From NCBI GenBank assembly GCA_002473165.1, contig DKSD01000094.1, positions 18,104 through 82,103 on the forward strand: DNA of 64,000 nt, given 5' to 3'. The translations under genes were made by a program, and so were the position numbers. This document shows positions 8,043 to 16,859 of the stretch, one piece after another (the stretch's first letter is position 1; each line of letters opens with the position of its first letter). Source of the stretch: Succinatimonas sp. UBA7265. Its GTDB lineage: Bacteria; Pseudomonadota; Gammaproteobacteria; Enterobacterales; Succinivibrionaceae. A model generated the notes under the pieces. It did not search any database and had not been told where the DNA came from. It worked only from the letters and a program-made list of their open reading frames with translations.

Positions 8043-9248
8043 TCAGAGATCCTCAGGGAACTCGGTGATGAGGTCCTCGTCGCGGATCGAGTCCAGGCTG
8101 TCCTTTAACGGATCCCCTGACTCCGCCTCAGGGGCTTCAGGCTCCTCGGCAGAGCCGATCTCAGTGGTATCGGCATAGGAGCTGTTGGCCTTGAAGTACT
8201 CGCGGATCGCCTTTTCTATGGCATCCGCCTCCTCAGGATGTTCGTCAAGATAGCGCATGGCGTTGGTCTTGCCCTGCCCGATCTTCTGGCCGTTGTAGGA
8301 GAACCAGGCGCCGGTCTTCTTCACAACTCCCGCCGTCTCGCCCAAATCTATGAGTTCGCCGTTCTTGGCAATGCCGTAGTTGAAGAGGATGTCAAAGTGA
8401 GCGGTGCGGAACGGAGGGGCGACCTTGTTCTTCACGACCTTGACCGAGGTCTGGTTGCCCAGAACCTTGACGTTCTTCTTGTCGCCTTCTTTGATCTGCT
8501 GGCCCTTGCGGATGTCCAGGCGCACGGAGGCGTAATACTTCAAGGCGTTGCCGCCCGTCGTGGTCTCAGGGTTGCCGAACATCACGCCGATCTTCATGCG
8601 CAGCTGGTTGATGAACACGACCATGCAGTTGGCCTGCTTGATGATGCCGGTGAGCTTGCGCAGCGCCTGTGACATCAGGCGGGCCTGCAAGCCGACGTGG
8701 GAGTCACCCATGTCGCCTTCGATTTCTGCCTTAGGCACGAGCGCGGCCACGGAGTCGATGATCACTACGTCCACGCCGCCTGAGCGCACGAGGCTCTCGC
8801 AGATGTCCAAAGCCTGCTCGCCGGTGTCCGGCTGCGAGATCAGCACGTCTTCGATCCTGACGCCCAGGCGCTTGGCGTAAGTCGGGTCCAAAGCGTGCTC
8901 GGCGTCAATAAAAGCGCAGACCTTGCCGAGCTTCTGCGCCTGGGCGATGAGCTCGAGCGTCAGCGTCGTCTTGCCTGAGGACTCAGGCCCGTAAATCTCA
9001 ACGATGCGGCCCATGGGCAGGCCCCCGATCCCCAGCGCGATGTCAAGGCTCAGCGATCCGGTCGGGATGGCCTCGATGTCCATGTTGCTGCTCTGCCCCA
9101 GGCGCATGATCGCGCCTTTGCCAAAAGCGCGCTCGATTTGGTCCATGGCGGCGGCCAGCGCCTGCTCTTTTTTCGCATCCTTCGTGAGGTTCTTTGCCAG
9201 CGGGTTGATCTTGGCGCTGCCGGCGGCGGATTCCTTTTTAGCGGCCAT
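8043..9248 (-). CDS. recA: Recombinase RecA
   Basis: 401-aa DNA recombinase and SOS co-protease. Walker A is GPESSGKTT and Walker B is [10 protein letters not shown]. Loop regions [19 protein letters not shown] (L1) and [15 protein letters not shown] (L2) are intact. The protein is about 50 residues longer than E. coli RecA. The surplus is an acidic C-terminal tail ([14 protein letters not shown] and following) and a Lys/Ala-rich N-terminus before the conserved [13 protein letters not shown]. The ATG at 9248 is preceded by AGGAG eight bases upstream. I did not find a convincing LexA box, although the region at 9270-9310 is AT-rich and promoter-like. Confidence 0.98.
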   Translation of the reverse strand: MAAKKESAAGSAKINPLAKNLTKDAKKEQALAAAMDQIERAFGKGAIMRLGQSSNMDIEAIPTGSLSLDIALGIGGLPMGRIVEIYGPESSGKTTLTLELIAQAQKLGKVCAFIDAEHALDPTYAKRLGVRIEDVLISQPDTGEQALDICESLVRSGGVDVVIIDSVAALVPKAEIEGDMGDSHVGLQARLMSQALRKLTGIIKQANCMVVFINQLRMKIGVMFGNPETTTGGNALKYYASVRLDIRKGQQIKEGDKKNVKVLGNQTSVKVVKNKVAPPFRTAHFDILFNYGIAKNGELIDLGETAGVVKKTGAWFSYNGQKIGQGKTNAMRYLDEHPEEADAIEKAIREYFKANSSYADTTEIGSAEEPEAPEAESGDPLKDSLDSIRDEDLITEFPEDL

Positions 9249-9505
9249 GCTAGTTACTCCTAAACGTGATCAGGATTGGTTATCCATAGTATATACAATA
9301 TTTGTGCTTATGATACGAAATAATGATTTTTTTTATTCCCGTTTAGCGCTCCCGCGGATGCTTCCCTGAGCGAGGGCGGCGGCCGTATCGACTGCATAAC
9401 ATATCATAAAGCCCGCGCCATTTAAGCCGTAAGGCACCTGCTCTCGTACTAAAATAATGAGATCCCTGCGGCCGCGCGCCCTGTAATTTCCGGAAATTTT
9501 TACCC

Positions 9506-12103
9506 ATGCCTGAGAAAAACACACTTGAGGATCTCAAAGACGGATCGACACCCATGATGCGCCAGTACCTGGAGCTCAAAGCACAGTATCCGGACACCCT
9601 GGTGTTCTACCGCCTGGGCGACTTCTATGAGATGTTCTACGATGACGCCGTCAAGGCCTCGCGGCTTTTGAACCTCACGCTCACGGCCCGCGGCACGAAC
9701 AAAGGCAAGCCCATTCCGCTTGCCGGAGTGCCGTTCCACGCCGTCGACAACTACGTCGCCCGCCTCATCCGCATGGGCGAGAGCGTCGTCATCGTCGAGC
9801 AGAACGAACAGGGCGGCCGCGGCAAGGTCAAGACCTTCACGCGCAGCATCTCCCGCATCATTACCCCGGGCACCGCCACGGACGACGGCATCGCCCCCGA
9901 TCGCGAGGACAACCTCATCGCCGCCGTGTGCAAGGGCAAGGCCTATTACGGCCTGGCGTTTTTAAGCATGGGCTCAGGGCGCTTTAAAACCTGCATGTGC
10001 CGCAGCGCCCAGGAGCTGGGGCTGAGCCTGGGCGCGCTATCCCCTGCCGAGGTCGTGTACCCCGAATCGTTCAAAGAGCGCGCCGCGCTCCCCCAAAAGG
10101 GCTCTAAAAAAGAGATCCCCGACTGGAATTTCGAGCTGCGCACCGCCTACCGCCTGCTGTGCTCCCAGTTCGGCACTCAAAGCCTCTTTGGCTTTGACAT
10201 CGAAGATCTCGAAGAAGGGATCCGCGCCGCAGGCGGGCTTTTGGCCTACGTAAAAAGTACCCAGACCGGGCCTTTGGGGCATATCAGATCGATTAGCCGC
10301 GCCGATCACAGCACCGAGGTGATCTTAGACGCCACAGCCCAGCGCAACCTCGAGCTCACAGCAAATCTGCGCGGCGGGCCGGAGGGCAGCCTGCTGTCAG
10401 TGCTCGACCGCTGCGCCACGGCCATGGGATCGCGCCTGCTGCGCCGCATGATCCTGCAGCCTTTGCGCGATGACGCCGCGGTTAACGCGCGCCTTGACAC
10501 CGTTGAGGCGCTCATAAAAAGCGATCGCGCCCCGCTCTTTGAACTGTTAGACGGCGTGGGCGATCTCGAGCGCATCACCGCCCGCGTCGGTCTGGGCACC
10601 GCCCGCCCCAAGGATCTCATGGTGCTGCGCGCTTCGCTGGGTTTAGTTCCCAGGATCCGCAGCGCGCTCACCGGATCAGGGCAGAGCGTTTTGGCGCAGC
10701 TTGCGCAGAACATCGCCCCGCTGCCGGAGCTTTTGGCGCTTTTAACCGCGGCCGTGGCCGAGGTGCCCTCGACACTGCTGCGCGACGGCGGCGTGATCGC
10801 CGATCACTACAGCAAGGAGCTCGACGAACTGCGCTCGCTCATGCACGGCTCAGGGGAAGTGCTCGCCAAAATGGAGGAGCAGGAGCGCGCGGCCACCGGG
10901 ATCCCGACGCTCAAGGTAGGCTACAACTCGATCTCAGGCTATTTCATCGAGCTTCCGCGCTCCAAGTCCGACAGCGCCCCCGAGCGCTACCACCGCAAGC
11001 AGACGCTCAAAAACGTCGAGCGCTACACCACGCAGGAACTGCGCGATCTCGAAGAGCGCACGCTCACGGCGCAGGAGCGCTCGCTGGCCCTTGAGAAAGA
11101 GCTCTATGAGGATCTCATCGCCAGGACGCAAAAGCACCTGCCGGCGCTGGCCGCACTCTCCTCGGCGCTCTCGTCTTTGGACGCCCTGCTCTCCTTTGCC
11201 TCCGTCTCCTCAGAGCACGGCTACGTCAGGCCGCAGCTGGCGCGCGATTCGGCCATAGAAATAAAAGAAGGGCGCCACCCGGTCATCGAAACGCTCACTT
11301 CAAAGCCCTTCGTCGCCAACAGCGTAAGCCTGGGGCAGACGCGGCTGTGCGTAATCACCGGCCCTAACATGGGCGGCAAGTCCACTTACATGCGCCAGTG
11401 CGCGCTCATCGTGATCATGGCGCGCGCCGGGTGCTTTGTGCCCGCCAAACAGGCGCTCATCGGCGATGTCGACCGCATCTTCACGCGCATCGGAGCCTCG
11501 GATGATCTCGTCTCCGGCCGCTCCACGTTCATGGTGGAAATGGAGGAAGCCTCGTCGATCTTAAACAACGCCACCTCGCGCTCGCTCGTCATCATGGATG
11601 AGGTCGGCCGCGGCACCAGCGCCGTCGAAGGCGGGGCGCTGGCCGCCTCGATCGCCGCCTATTTATGCTCGCGCCTGCGCTGCCTGAGCCTGTTCTCGAC
11701 GCACTACCCCGGGATCACCGCTCTGGCCGACACGCACCGCGAGGTGCAAAACCTCTGCTTTAAGGCAGAGCAGCACGATCGCCGCATCGTCTTCCTCTAC
11801 CACGCCTGCGAGGGCGCGCAACGCTACTCCTACGCCCTCGAGGTCGGCACGCTGGCAGGCCTGCCTGCCGAAGTGATCTCGCGCGCCCGCAAGGCCATCG
11901 CCGCGGGCGAAAGCCCCGCGGGGACAGCGGAAGCGGCCGCGGCGGCCCCGGAGCCTGAAATCATCGAGAGGAAAGTGCGCACGAAAGCGGATGCAGAGCT
12001 TGAGAAAACGGACATCAACAGCCTGACACCGCTTGAGGCGCTCAACACGCTCTCAAGGCTCAAAGATCTGCTCTTAAAAGAGGAATCAGAGAAAGAAAGA
12101 TAG
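9506..12103 (+). CDS. mutS: DNA mismatch repair ATPase MutS
   Basis: 865-aa mismatch sensor, similar in length to the E. coli protein (853). The N-terminal mismatch-wedge motif is FYRLGDFYEMFYDDA (Phe and Glu present). Later come the connector, lever and clamp regions, then the ABC-type ATPase with Walker A TGPNMGGKSTYMRQ, signature SGRSTFMVEM, Walker B LVIMDEVGRGTS and the H-loop STHY. The C-terminal EKTDINSLTPLEALNTL is the helix pair used for tetramerisation. Transcription is divergent from recA. The gene ends immediately before the IS256 left end, which therefore lies between mutS and rpoS without damaging it. Confidence 0.98.
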   Translation: MPEKNTLEDLKDGSTPMMRQYLELKAQYPDTLVFYRLGDFYEMFYDDAVKASRLLNLTLTARGTNKGKPIPLAGVPFHAVDNYVARLIRMGESVVIVEQNEQGGRGKVKTFTRSISRIITPGTATDDGIAPDREDNLIAAVCKGKAYYGLAFLSMGSGRFKTCMCRSAQELGLSLGALSPAEVVYPESFKERAALPQKGSKKEIPDWNFELRTAYRLLCSQFGTQSLFGFDIEDLEEGIRAAGGLLAYVKSTQTGPLGHIRSISRADHSTEVILDATAQRNLELTANLRGGPEGSLLSVLDRCATAMGSRLLRRMILQPLRDDAAVNARLDTVEALIKSDRAPLFELLDGVGDLERITARVGLGTARPKDLMVLRASLGLVPRIRSALTGSGQSVLAQLAQNIAPLPELLALLTAAVAEVPSTLLRDGGVIADHYSKELDELRSLMHGSGEVLAKMEEQERAATGIPTLKVGYNSISGYFIELPRSKSDSAPERYHRKQTLKNVERYTTQELRDLEERTLTAQERSLALEKELYEDLIARTQKHLPALAALSSALSSLDALLSFASVSSEHGYVRPQLARDSAIEIKEGRHPVIETLTSKPFVANSVSLGQTRLCVITGPNMGGKSTYMRQCALIVIMARAGCFVPAKQALIGDVDRIFTRIGASDDLVSGRSTFMVEMEEASSILNNATSRSLVIMDEVGRGTSAVEGGALAASIAAYLCSRLRCLSLFSTHYPGITALADTHREVQNLCFKAEQHDRRIVFLYHACEGAQRYSYALEVGTLAGLPAEVISRARKAIAAGESPAGTAEAAAAAPEPEIIERKVRTKADAELEKTDINSLTPLEALNTLSRLKDLLLKEESEKER

Positions 12104-12144
12104 TGTAAAATAGTTTGTGTAAACGTTGGATGGGTATAGTAAAA

Positions 12145-12205
12145 AGGAACCCATTTCCTTTATAGTGTTAAGTGTTCAAACCAAACACTAGGAAAGAAGG
12201 TTCCT
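12145..12205 (+). promoter_or_regulatory. Nested stem-loop occluding the IS256 transposase ribosome site
   Basis: Three matched arm pairs are nested: AGGAACC (12145) with GGTTCCT (12199), TTTCCT (12154) with AGGAAA (12190), and AGTGTT (12164) with AACACT (12184). The right arms contain the purine-rich AGGAAAGAAGG ribosome site of the transposase at 12207. Transcripts entering from mutS would fold this and hide the site. That is a known strategy of insertion sequences; here it is inferred from sequence alone. Confidence 0.6.
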
Positions 12206-12206
12206 C

Positions 12207-13427
12207 ATGCCTGATTTTAACACAGAATTTATTCAAACGCTATTCAATCCTGCCACCACCGAGCTTTTTCGTTCCGAATTGGAAGCCGCCATCAATGCTC
12301 TCCTGAAGACGGAGCTGGCCGCCTTCCTCGGATATGAGAAGCATGATTCGGACGGTTGGAACACAGGCAACAGCCGCAACGGCTATTACAAGCGCACGCT
12401 GGCGACACGCTATGGAGAGTTGCATCTGGAAGTCCCGCGAGATCGGAACGGCGATTTCCATTCGCCCACGTTGCCACGCTATCTTCAGCACACCAATGCT
12501 TTGGAGACTACGGTCATCCAGCTTTATCAGCGCGGCGTCACCACCCGTCAGATTGCAGATCTCATCGAGCAGATGTATGGACGATATTACTCGCCAGCCA
12601 CTATCTCGCATATCTCGTCAGCCGTCACCGAGCAAGTCCAAGCCTTCCATTCCCGACAGGTTGCTGCGCGATATGCCGTCATCTTCTGTTATGCCACCTA
12701 CCTGAATCTGCGCCGTGACAGCGTGGCCAAGGAAGCGTTGCATGTTTTGCTCGGCATTACGCCGGAAGGGAACAAGGAAGTCCTAGACTATGCCATCTAT
12801 CCGAGTGAGTCTGCAACTAATTATGCCGAGATGCTGCAAGGGCTGAAAACACGGGGGCTGAAAGATGTCCTGTTATTCGTCTCTGACGGCCTGGTCGGCC
12901 TGCCGGATGCCGTGAAACAGGAATTTCCTCAGGCCAGGCATCAGAGCTGCTGGGTGCACCTGGCCAGAGCCGTGGCTCGCCTGGTCCGGCAGAAGGACAG
13001 GAAGGAGGTCTTGGCGGTTCTGAAGGAAGTATATCATCAAGACGATGCCGAGGCTGCCCGGCAGGCACTGGAAGCCTTTCTGGAGCGATTCTGCGGCAAA
13101 TATCCTCGACTGAAGAAGGTATTCCAACTCCATGACAGCCTGTTTACTTTTTACGAATTCCCTCAGAGCATCCGTCCTACGATCTATACATCCAACTTGA
13201 TTGAAAATAACAACAAGGGTTTGAAGCATCATGCAAAGTTGAAAGAGCAATTCCCCAACGAAGAATCCCTTGAACGGTTCGTCTGCACTTTTTACAGCGA
13301 ATACAACCGCAAGCAAGGGGAAAAGGTTCACAGAGGCTTCAGAGAAGCAACAGCTGAGCTGTTAGACCTGTATTCCGCAGCATTTAGGCAAAATAAAAGG
13401 CTCAGTCCCTTGTGCGACAAGGGCTGA
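12207..13427 (+). CDS. IS256-family transposase with altered C-terminus and a missing catalytic Asp
   Basis: 406-aa Mutator/IS256-type DDE transposase. Recognisable parts are the N-terminal ELAAFLGYEKHDSDGWNTGN and RNGYYKRTL, the catalytic-domain SDGLVGLPDAVKQEFP (second Asp), HQSCWVHLAR, and YTSNLIENNNKGLK (Glu). The first catalytic Asp, normally in the VIFxDATYxxLRRD motif, is Tyr at residue 162 (TAT at 12690-12692 where GAT is expected). The last 18 or so codons after 13367 are read from the inserted IS1634-type element, so the tail LYSAAFRQNKRLSPLCDKG is foreign. Both changes suggest it is inactive. Confidence 0.85.
   Translation: MPDFNTEFIQTLFNPATTELFRSELEAAINALLKTELAAFLGYEKHDSDGWNTGNSRNGYYKRTLATRYGELHLEVPRDRNGDFHSPTLPRYLQHTNALETTVIQLYQRGVTTRQIADLIEQMYGRYYSPATISHISSAVTEQVQAFHSRQVAARYAVIFCYATYLNLRRDSVAKEALHVLLGITPEGNKEVLDYAIYPSESATNYAEMLQGLKTRGLKDVLLFVSDGLVGLPDAVKQEFPQARHQSCWVHLARAVARLVRQKDRKEVLAVLKEVYHQDDAEAARQALEAFLERFCGKYPRLKKVFQLHDSLFTFYEFPQSIRPTIYTSNLIENNNKGLKHHAKLKEQFPNEESLERFVCTFYSEYNRKQGEKVHRGFREATAELLDLYSAAFRQNKRLSPLCDKG
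13277..13367 (+). repeat. 91-bp direct repeat, left copy (target duplication)
   Basis: Identical over 91 bp to 15749-15839. It ends exactly where the IS1634-type terminal repeat begins. It codes for the C-terminal part of the IS256 transposase (FVCTFYSEYNRKQGEK onwards). IS1634-family elements are known for unusually long, variable target duplications, and this is the simplest reading. Confidence 0.88.
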
Positions 13428-13438
13428 GCCGTGTTTTT
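13389..13438. terminator. Bidirectional terminator at the left end of the IS1634-type element
   Basis: GGCTCAG-T-CCCTTGT, loop GCG, ACAAGGG-CTGAGCC forms a 14-bp stem with one bulged T. On the minus strand it is followed by TTTTATTTT, which serves the transposase. On the plus strand it is followed by GTGTTTTT. It would stop transcription leaving the element and also traffic entering from the IS256 side. Confidence 0.8.
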
Positions 13439-13441
13439 GAG

Positions 13442-13463
13442 ATTTGACTTTGTTTATGGATAC
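13442..13463 (+). repeat. Subterminal 22-bp inverted repeat, left arm
   Basis: ATTTGACTTTGTTTATGGAT followed by AC. It is perfectly complementary to 15618-15639 near the other end of the IS1634-type element. It probably represents transposase binding sites placed inside the terminal repeats. Confidence 0.85.
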
Positions 13464-13468
13464 GCCTG

Positions 13469-15553
13469 TCAGGCGCTCTGCGCCGGGGCGCAGTACTGTT
13501 CCAGCAGATCGCGCTGATACTCGGACTGGGCAAGCTCTCTGAGCTTAAACGCCGTCCGCAGCTGCTCAAGCGTGTTCACCGGATCTTTGATCCGCGTTCC
13601 CAGAACCTCGGACAGCATCTCGCCCAAATCTTCGCTTTCTTTGGCCTGCTTCTCCTCGCCGGCCCTGCCTCTGAGACAGCAGCGCCGGCGCGCCTCCTGC
13701 GACTTGATGTACAGGCAGCGGCCTTCGCCGAGGCCGAGCGCCATCACCTTCATTTCCCCGAGCGCCTCCCTGATCTGCGCGGCCGTGGCGGAGCGCCCTT
13801 TTTCCCCCAGCCTTCTCTGGATCAGCCTGAGCATGATCAGCGCCAGCACGCACAGCAGCACGTGGCCGGTCACGCTCAGGCGGTCGCGCACGTACAGGGG
13901 GCGGATCTCGAAGTCGCTCTTCATGATCCGAAAGCACTCCTCAATCTGCACCTGGTGGTGATAAAGCGTGCTGACGTATTCAGGAGTGAGCTTCTCCGAG
14001 CCCGGAGCCTCGTGAAAGAGGATCCCCGCGAAGCCGGCGCACTGCTTCCTTCTGTCGATGAGCGCCTGGTTGAGCGACTCGGCGAACTGCGGAGGGGATT
14101 TCCTCTTTTTCTTCGGATCTTCCTCACCGTCACCGTCATCCGGCGCGGTGCGCACAAACTGTCTCCAGCCGCCGCACTGCAGCTTCACCTCCTCACGGCT
14201 GTTCACGGCGCGCCCGGCCCTTTCAACGTTCTCCTCAAGCAGGGCCAAATCCCGCTCGCGCCTTGCTTTGCTGAACGTGATCATCAGCTTGCAGTCCACC
14301 GTGAGCTTCTCGGTTCCTTTGTCTGTCCTGACATAAGTCCTGTTGCTGTAATCGACAACCCTGTACAGCAGCGGCGTCTCCTTCCCGTTCTCGTCCTTCA
14401 TCTTCGAGAAGGAACCGAGATCAAGCTCCTTTCTGATCTTCGAGGAGAACGACAGCGCCGATTTGGCCACGGCAAAGCCCATGCCCTCGCCCAGCAGCCG
14501 GCTCAGGTTCGCCGTGCCGTTCATCGCCCCGTCGGCAATCACCACGGCGTTTCTGATCCCGTGCTTTTCCTTCAGTTTCTTTATTTCGTCAGTCATCACC
14601 GTGACTTCGGCGCGGTTTCCCGGGAACACCGTGAAGTCTATGGGGACGGCGTGATCATCGACCACCAGCGCTATGGACACCAGAGGCAGATCCAGGCGCT
14701 TCTCCTTGCTCGGCCCGTGCATGCGCAGCGGATCTCCGAACGATTCAATGATCTTCCCAAGCTCCGCGCTCTGTTCGGGATCTGTTTCGATAAAACGGTC
14801 AAGCTCCCGGTCTGATGCCAGGGCGAGCTCGCGCTTCGCCTTGCGCAGCGCCCTCCTCATGATCCTCAGCGCCTTCTTCCGGTTCCAGTAGGTGTCGCCC
14901 GCCGGGGTCTCGAAATAGCAGTTCGTGCAGTCAAAGAACAGCAGCGACTTCTCCCCCGGCGCCAGTCTGTTCACCATGTTTCTGACATGGCGCATGATCT
15001 GATCTTTGCCCTCGGCCAGGAAATGCAGGCAGCGGTACACGTCGTCTATGGCAAAGCGCGACGCCGGATCACCCAGGAACCTCGGGCTGGACTCGCAGCC
15101 CTCGAGGTATGACGACGGCGCGATCATTTTGAGCGCCGAAAAGTACAGGGAGATCTCAGAGGGGCTGTATTCAATGCCCGGCGCGATCCTGTCTTTGAGA
15201 TAGCCCAGGAACTTCGGCATTCCCAGATCTTCGGTCCACAGCCGGTGCAGCGCCAGATGGGCGCAGTTCTGGGGCATGAGCCTGGGAAGCTTTGATAAAG
15301 GATCCGTCCCCTCGGCGGGTTTGAGGTATTTGCTGATCAGCGTCTCTTTTACGGCTTTGGCCTTGTCCCTCCTGTCTCCGTACTTTTCCGCGAGCTCTTT
15401 GTACTTCTCAGGCTGGTTCTTTATGAACTCGTCCTTCCTGCCGAAGCTCCGGATGATCTGAACCTTGCGCTTTCCCGTGTCAGGATCTAATACGCCTTCC
15501 ATGAGATACAGGTAGTACAAGCCGTTGCGGTTTTTCTTTGAACACAGAAACAT
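13469..15553 (-). CDS. IS1634-family transposase
   Basis: About 694-aa DDE transposase of the IS4-like IS1634 family, long as usual. Catalytic-core features are LLFFDCTNCYFE (first Asp), VVIADGAMN (second Asp) and YHHQVQIEECFRIMKSDF (Glu), followed by VLLCVLALIMLRLIQRRL. The N-terminal KKNRNGLYYLYLMEGVLD with GKRKVQII and SFGRKDEF is also typical. The start at 15553 (MFLCSKKN) is preferred. The frame stays open to 15637, but that extension is encoded by the inverted repeat. The frame is intact, and the element may be able to move. A strong minus-strand terminator lies 30 bases past the stop. Confidence 0.88.
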   Translation of the reverse strand: MFLCSKKNRNGLYYLYLMEGVLDPDTGKRKVQIIRSFGRKDEFIKNQPEKYKELAEKYGDRRDKAKAVKETLISKYLKPAEGTDPLSKLPRLMPQNCAHLALHRLWTEDLGMPKFLGYLKDRIAPGIEYSPSEISLYFSALKMIAPSSYLEGCESSPRFLGDPASRFAIDDVYRCLHFLAEGKDQIMRHVRNMVNRLAPGEKSLLFFDCTNCYFETPAGDTYWNRKKALRIMRRALRKAKRELALASDRELDRFIETDPEQSAELGKIIESFGDPLRMHGPSKEKRLDLPLVSIALVVDDHAVPIDFTVFPGNRAEVTVMTDEIKKLKEKHGIRNAVVIADGAMNGTANLSRLLGEGMGFAVAKSALSFSSKIRKELDLGSFSKMKDENGKETPLLYRVVDYSNRTYVRTDKGTEKLTVDCKLMITFSKARRERDLALLEENVERAGRAVNSREEVKLQCGGWRQFVRTAPDDGDGEEDPKKKRKSPPQFAESLNQALIDRRKQCAGFAGILFHEAPGSEKLTPEYVSTLYHHQVQIEECFRIMKSDFEIRPLYVRDRLSVTGHVLLCVLALIMLRLIQRRLGEKGRSATAAQIREALGEMKVMALGLGEGRCLYIKSQEARRRCCLRGRAGEEKQAKESEDLGEMLSEVLGTRIKDPVNTLEQLRTAFKLRELAQSEYQRDLLEQYCAPAQSA

Positions 15554-15617
15554 AGGTAATAATGCCTTCCCCAAAAAAACTGCTGACATCAATATTATAC
15601 CACAATCGTATCCATAT

Positions 15618-15639
15618 GTATCCATAAACAAAGTCAAAT
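15618..15639 (-). repeat. Subterminal 22-bp inverted repeat, right arm
   Basis: Exact complement of 13442-13463. See the left arm for the interpretation. Confidence 0.85.
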
Positions 15640-15654
15640 TTAATCCTCAGGCAG

Positions 15655-15693
15655 CAAAAAAGCGCCTGGACTTGATGCAAAGCCAGACGCTTT
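15655..15693 (-). terminator. Insulating terminator upstream of the IS1634-type transposase
   Basis: On the minus strand AAAGCGTCTGG pairs with CCAGGCGCTTT (one mismatch) and is followed by a run of six T. It lies between the right end and the transposase start, so it would block outside transcripts coming from the rpoS side. Confidence 0.7.
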
Positions 15694-15748
15694 ATTACTT
15701 AGGTATTACTTTAGCCTAAATTCACGGTAATCATCTGCGGAAGACAGG

Positions 15749-15839
15749 GGTTCGTCTGCACTTTTTACAGCGAATACAACCGCAAGCAAGGGGAAAAGGT
15801 TCACAGAGGCTTCAGAGAAGCAACAGCTGAGCTGTTAGA
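15749..15839 (+). repeat. 91-bp direct repeat, right copy (target duplication)
   Basis: Identical to 13277-13367 and directly abuts the IS1634-type right end at 15748. It is followed by the true end of the IS256 transposase gene (TTAGATATGTTTCCAAAACC then ATAG, ending MFPKP) and by the IS256 right end. The remaining bases to the rpoS stop at 15933 hold no gene. Confidence 0.88.
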
Positions 15840-15932
15840 TATGTTTCCAAAACCATAGGCTTAGCTACAACGCTATGAAGAAAAGTTTACACAAAACTCT
15901 TGACACAATCGAAAGAAAAGGAATAACGGAGC

Positions 15933-16859
15933 TCAGCGCTCGCCGGGGTCTTCTGAGAGCGCCGAACCGTCTATGCCGTTTTCCTCGCAGATCTTGCGCA
16001 GGTTGCGCAGGATCTCGTTTTGGATCTGCCTGACGCGCTCGCGGGTGAGGTTGATGCGCGCGCCGACGTCCTCAAGCGTCATGATCTCCGCCCCGCCTAA
16101 GCCAAAGCGGTTTAAAACCACGGTCTTCTGCTTGTCGTCAAGCGTGCGGAACCAGCGTTTGATGAGCCTTTTGAGCTCCACGCGGTCTAAGTGGCGCGAC
16201 GGCGTTTCTATGGTCGTGTCCGGCAGGATGTCCATGATGGACACTTCTTTGTCATCGTCGCCGCCGTAAAGCGTGTTGTCCACCTGCACCGTGCCGTCTT
16301 GCAGCTGCAAAAGCCGCCGTACGTGCTCGGGATCCTGCCCTGCCTCTTTGGCGATGTCGGCCACCGGCACCTGGGCGACATGGCGCTCGTCCATGAGCTT
16401 GCGCTGGATGCGGCGGTAGGAGTTGATCTCTTTGATGATGTGCACCGGCAGGCGGATCATGCGCGACTGGCTGACGATAGCCTGCTCTATGGCCTGACGG
16501 ATCCACCAGGTGGCGTAAGTTGAAAAGCGGAAACCGCGGTCCGGCTCGTATTTCTCGACGGCGTGGATGAGCCCGAGGTTGCCCTCCTCGATGAGATCGA
16601 GCATGGGAACGCCGCGCTGGCGGTAATCTTTGCAGATATTGACGACGAGCCGGAGGTTTGAGGTGATCATGGTGTCGATCGCCTGTTTGTCGCCGTCGCG
16701 AGCGCGGCGGCCGACCTCCATCTCCTGCTCCTGGGTGAGCAGCGGGTATTTGCGGATGGACGCGAAATAAGCGGTTAGCAGATCGCCGCTGCGCTCCTCG
16801 GAGCTCTCACCGCCCCGGGAAGTTTCAGGAGTCTTGTCTGTGCTGTCCGGATCGCTCAA
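15933..16859 (-). CDS. rpoS: Stationary-phase sigma factor RpoS
   Basis: 308-aa sigma-70-family factor with regions 1.2 to 4.2: [20 protein letters not shown] (1.2), [20 protein letters not shown] (2.2), [19 protein letters not shown] (2.3-2.4), [11 protein letters not shown] (3.0), and a 4.2 helix-turn-helix ending [18 protein letters not shown]. The PVHIIKE wording and its place directly after nlpD identify it as RpoS rather than RpoD or RpoH. The only start that keeps region 1.2 is TTG at 16859 (TTGAGCGATCC) preceded by GGGG, so initiation may be weak. In E. coli rpoS is transcribed from a promoter inside nlpD. The insertion-sequence pair lies just past its stop. Confidence 0.93.
   Translation of the reverse strand: MSDPDSTDKTPETSRGGESSEERSGDLLTAYFASIRKYPLLTQEQEMEVGRRARDGDKQAIDTMITSNLRLVVNICKDYRQRGVPMLDLIEEGNLGLIHAVEKYEPDRGFRFSTYATWWIRQAIEQAIVSQSRMIRLPVHIIKEINSYRRIQRKLMDERHVAQVPVADIAKEAGQDPEHVRRLLQLQDGTVQVDNTLYGGDDDKEVSIMDILPDTTIETPSRHLDRVELKRLIKRWFRTLDDKQKTVVLNRFGLGGAEIMTLEDVGARINLTRERVRQIQNEILRNLRKICEENGIDGSALSEDPGER

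Larger units (their letters stand above)
13368..15748. mobile_element. IS1634-family insertion sequence (2381 bp)
   Basis: The element is bounded by a 14-bp inverted repeat, CCTGTATTCCGCAG at 13368-13381 and CTGCGGAAGACAGG at 15735-15748 (13 of 14 match). It sits precisely between the two 91-bp direct repeats. Inside are a single large transposase on the minus strand, a perfect 22-bp subterminal inverted repeat (13442-13463 and 15618-15639) and a terminator hairpin at each end. Further matching ATTTAGGC/GCCTAAAT boxes lie at 13382 and 15712, with extra bases on the right side. Confidence 0.85.
12112..15895. mobile_element. IS256-family insertion sequence, interrupted by an IS1634-family element
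   Basis: The left end lies near 12112 (TTTGTGTAAAC at 12114-12124) and the right end near 15895 (its complement GTTTACACAAA at 15885-15895), giving imperfect terminal inverted repeats of about 11 bp. Removing the inserted element and one copy of the 91-bp repeat leaves about 1.3 kb, the normal size of this family. The restored transposase would end ELLDMFPKP. No 8- or 9-bp target duplication is visible outside the ends. The element occupies the mutS-rpoS gap, with its left end starting just after the mutS stop. Confidence 0.8.

Noticed and set aside
9249..9505. A LexA box in the recA-mutS intergenic region
   Set aside because: The sequence TTGTATATACTATGG was considered, but it lacks the CTGT-N8-ACAG pattern.
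12104..12112. Short target duplication of the IS256 element
   Set aside because: Bases left of 12112 and right of 15895 do not match over 8 or 9 positions.
13862..14815. Open frame of 317 codons on the plus strand opposite the IS1634-type transposase
   Set aside because: It is the antisense shadow of the transposase; no ribosome site, no recognisable protein pattern.
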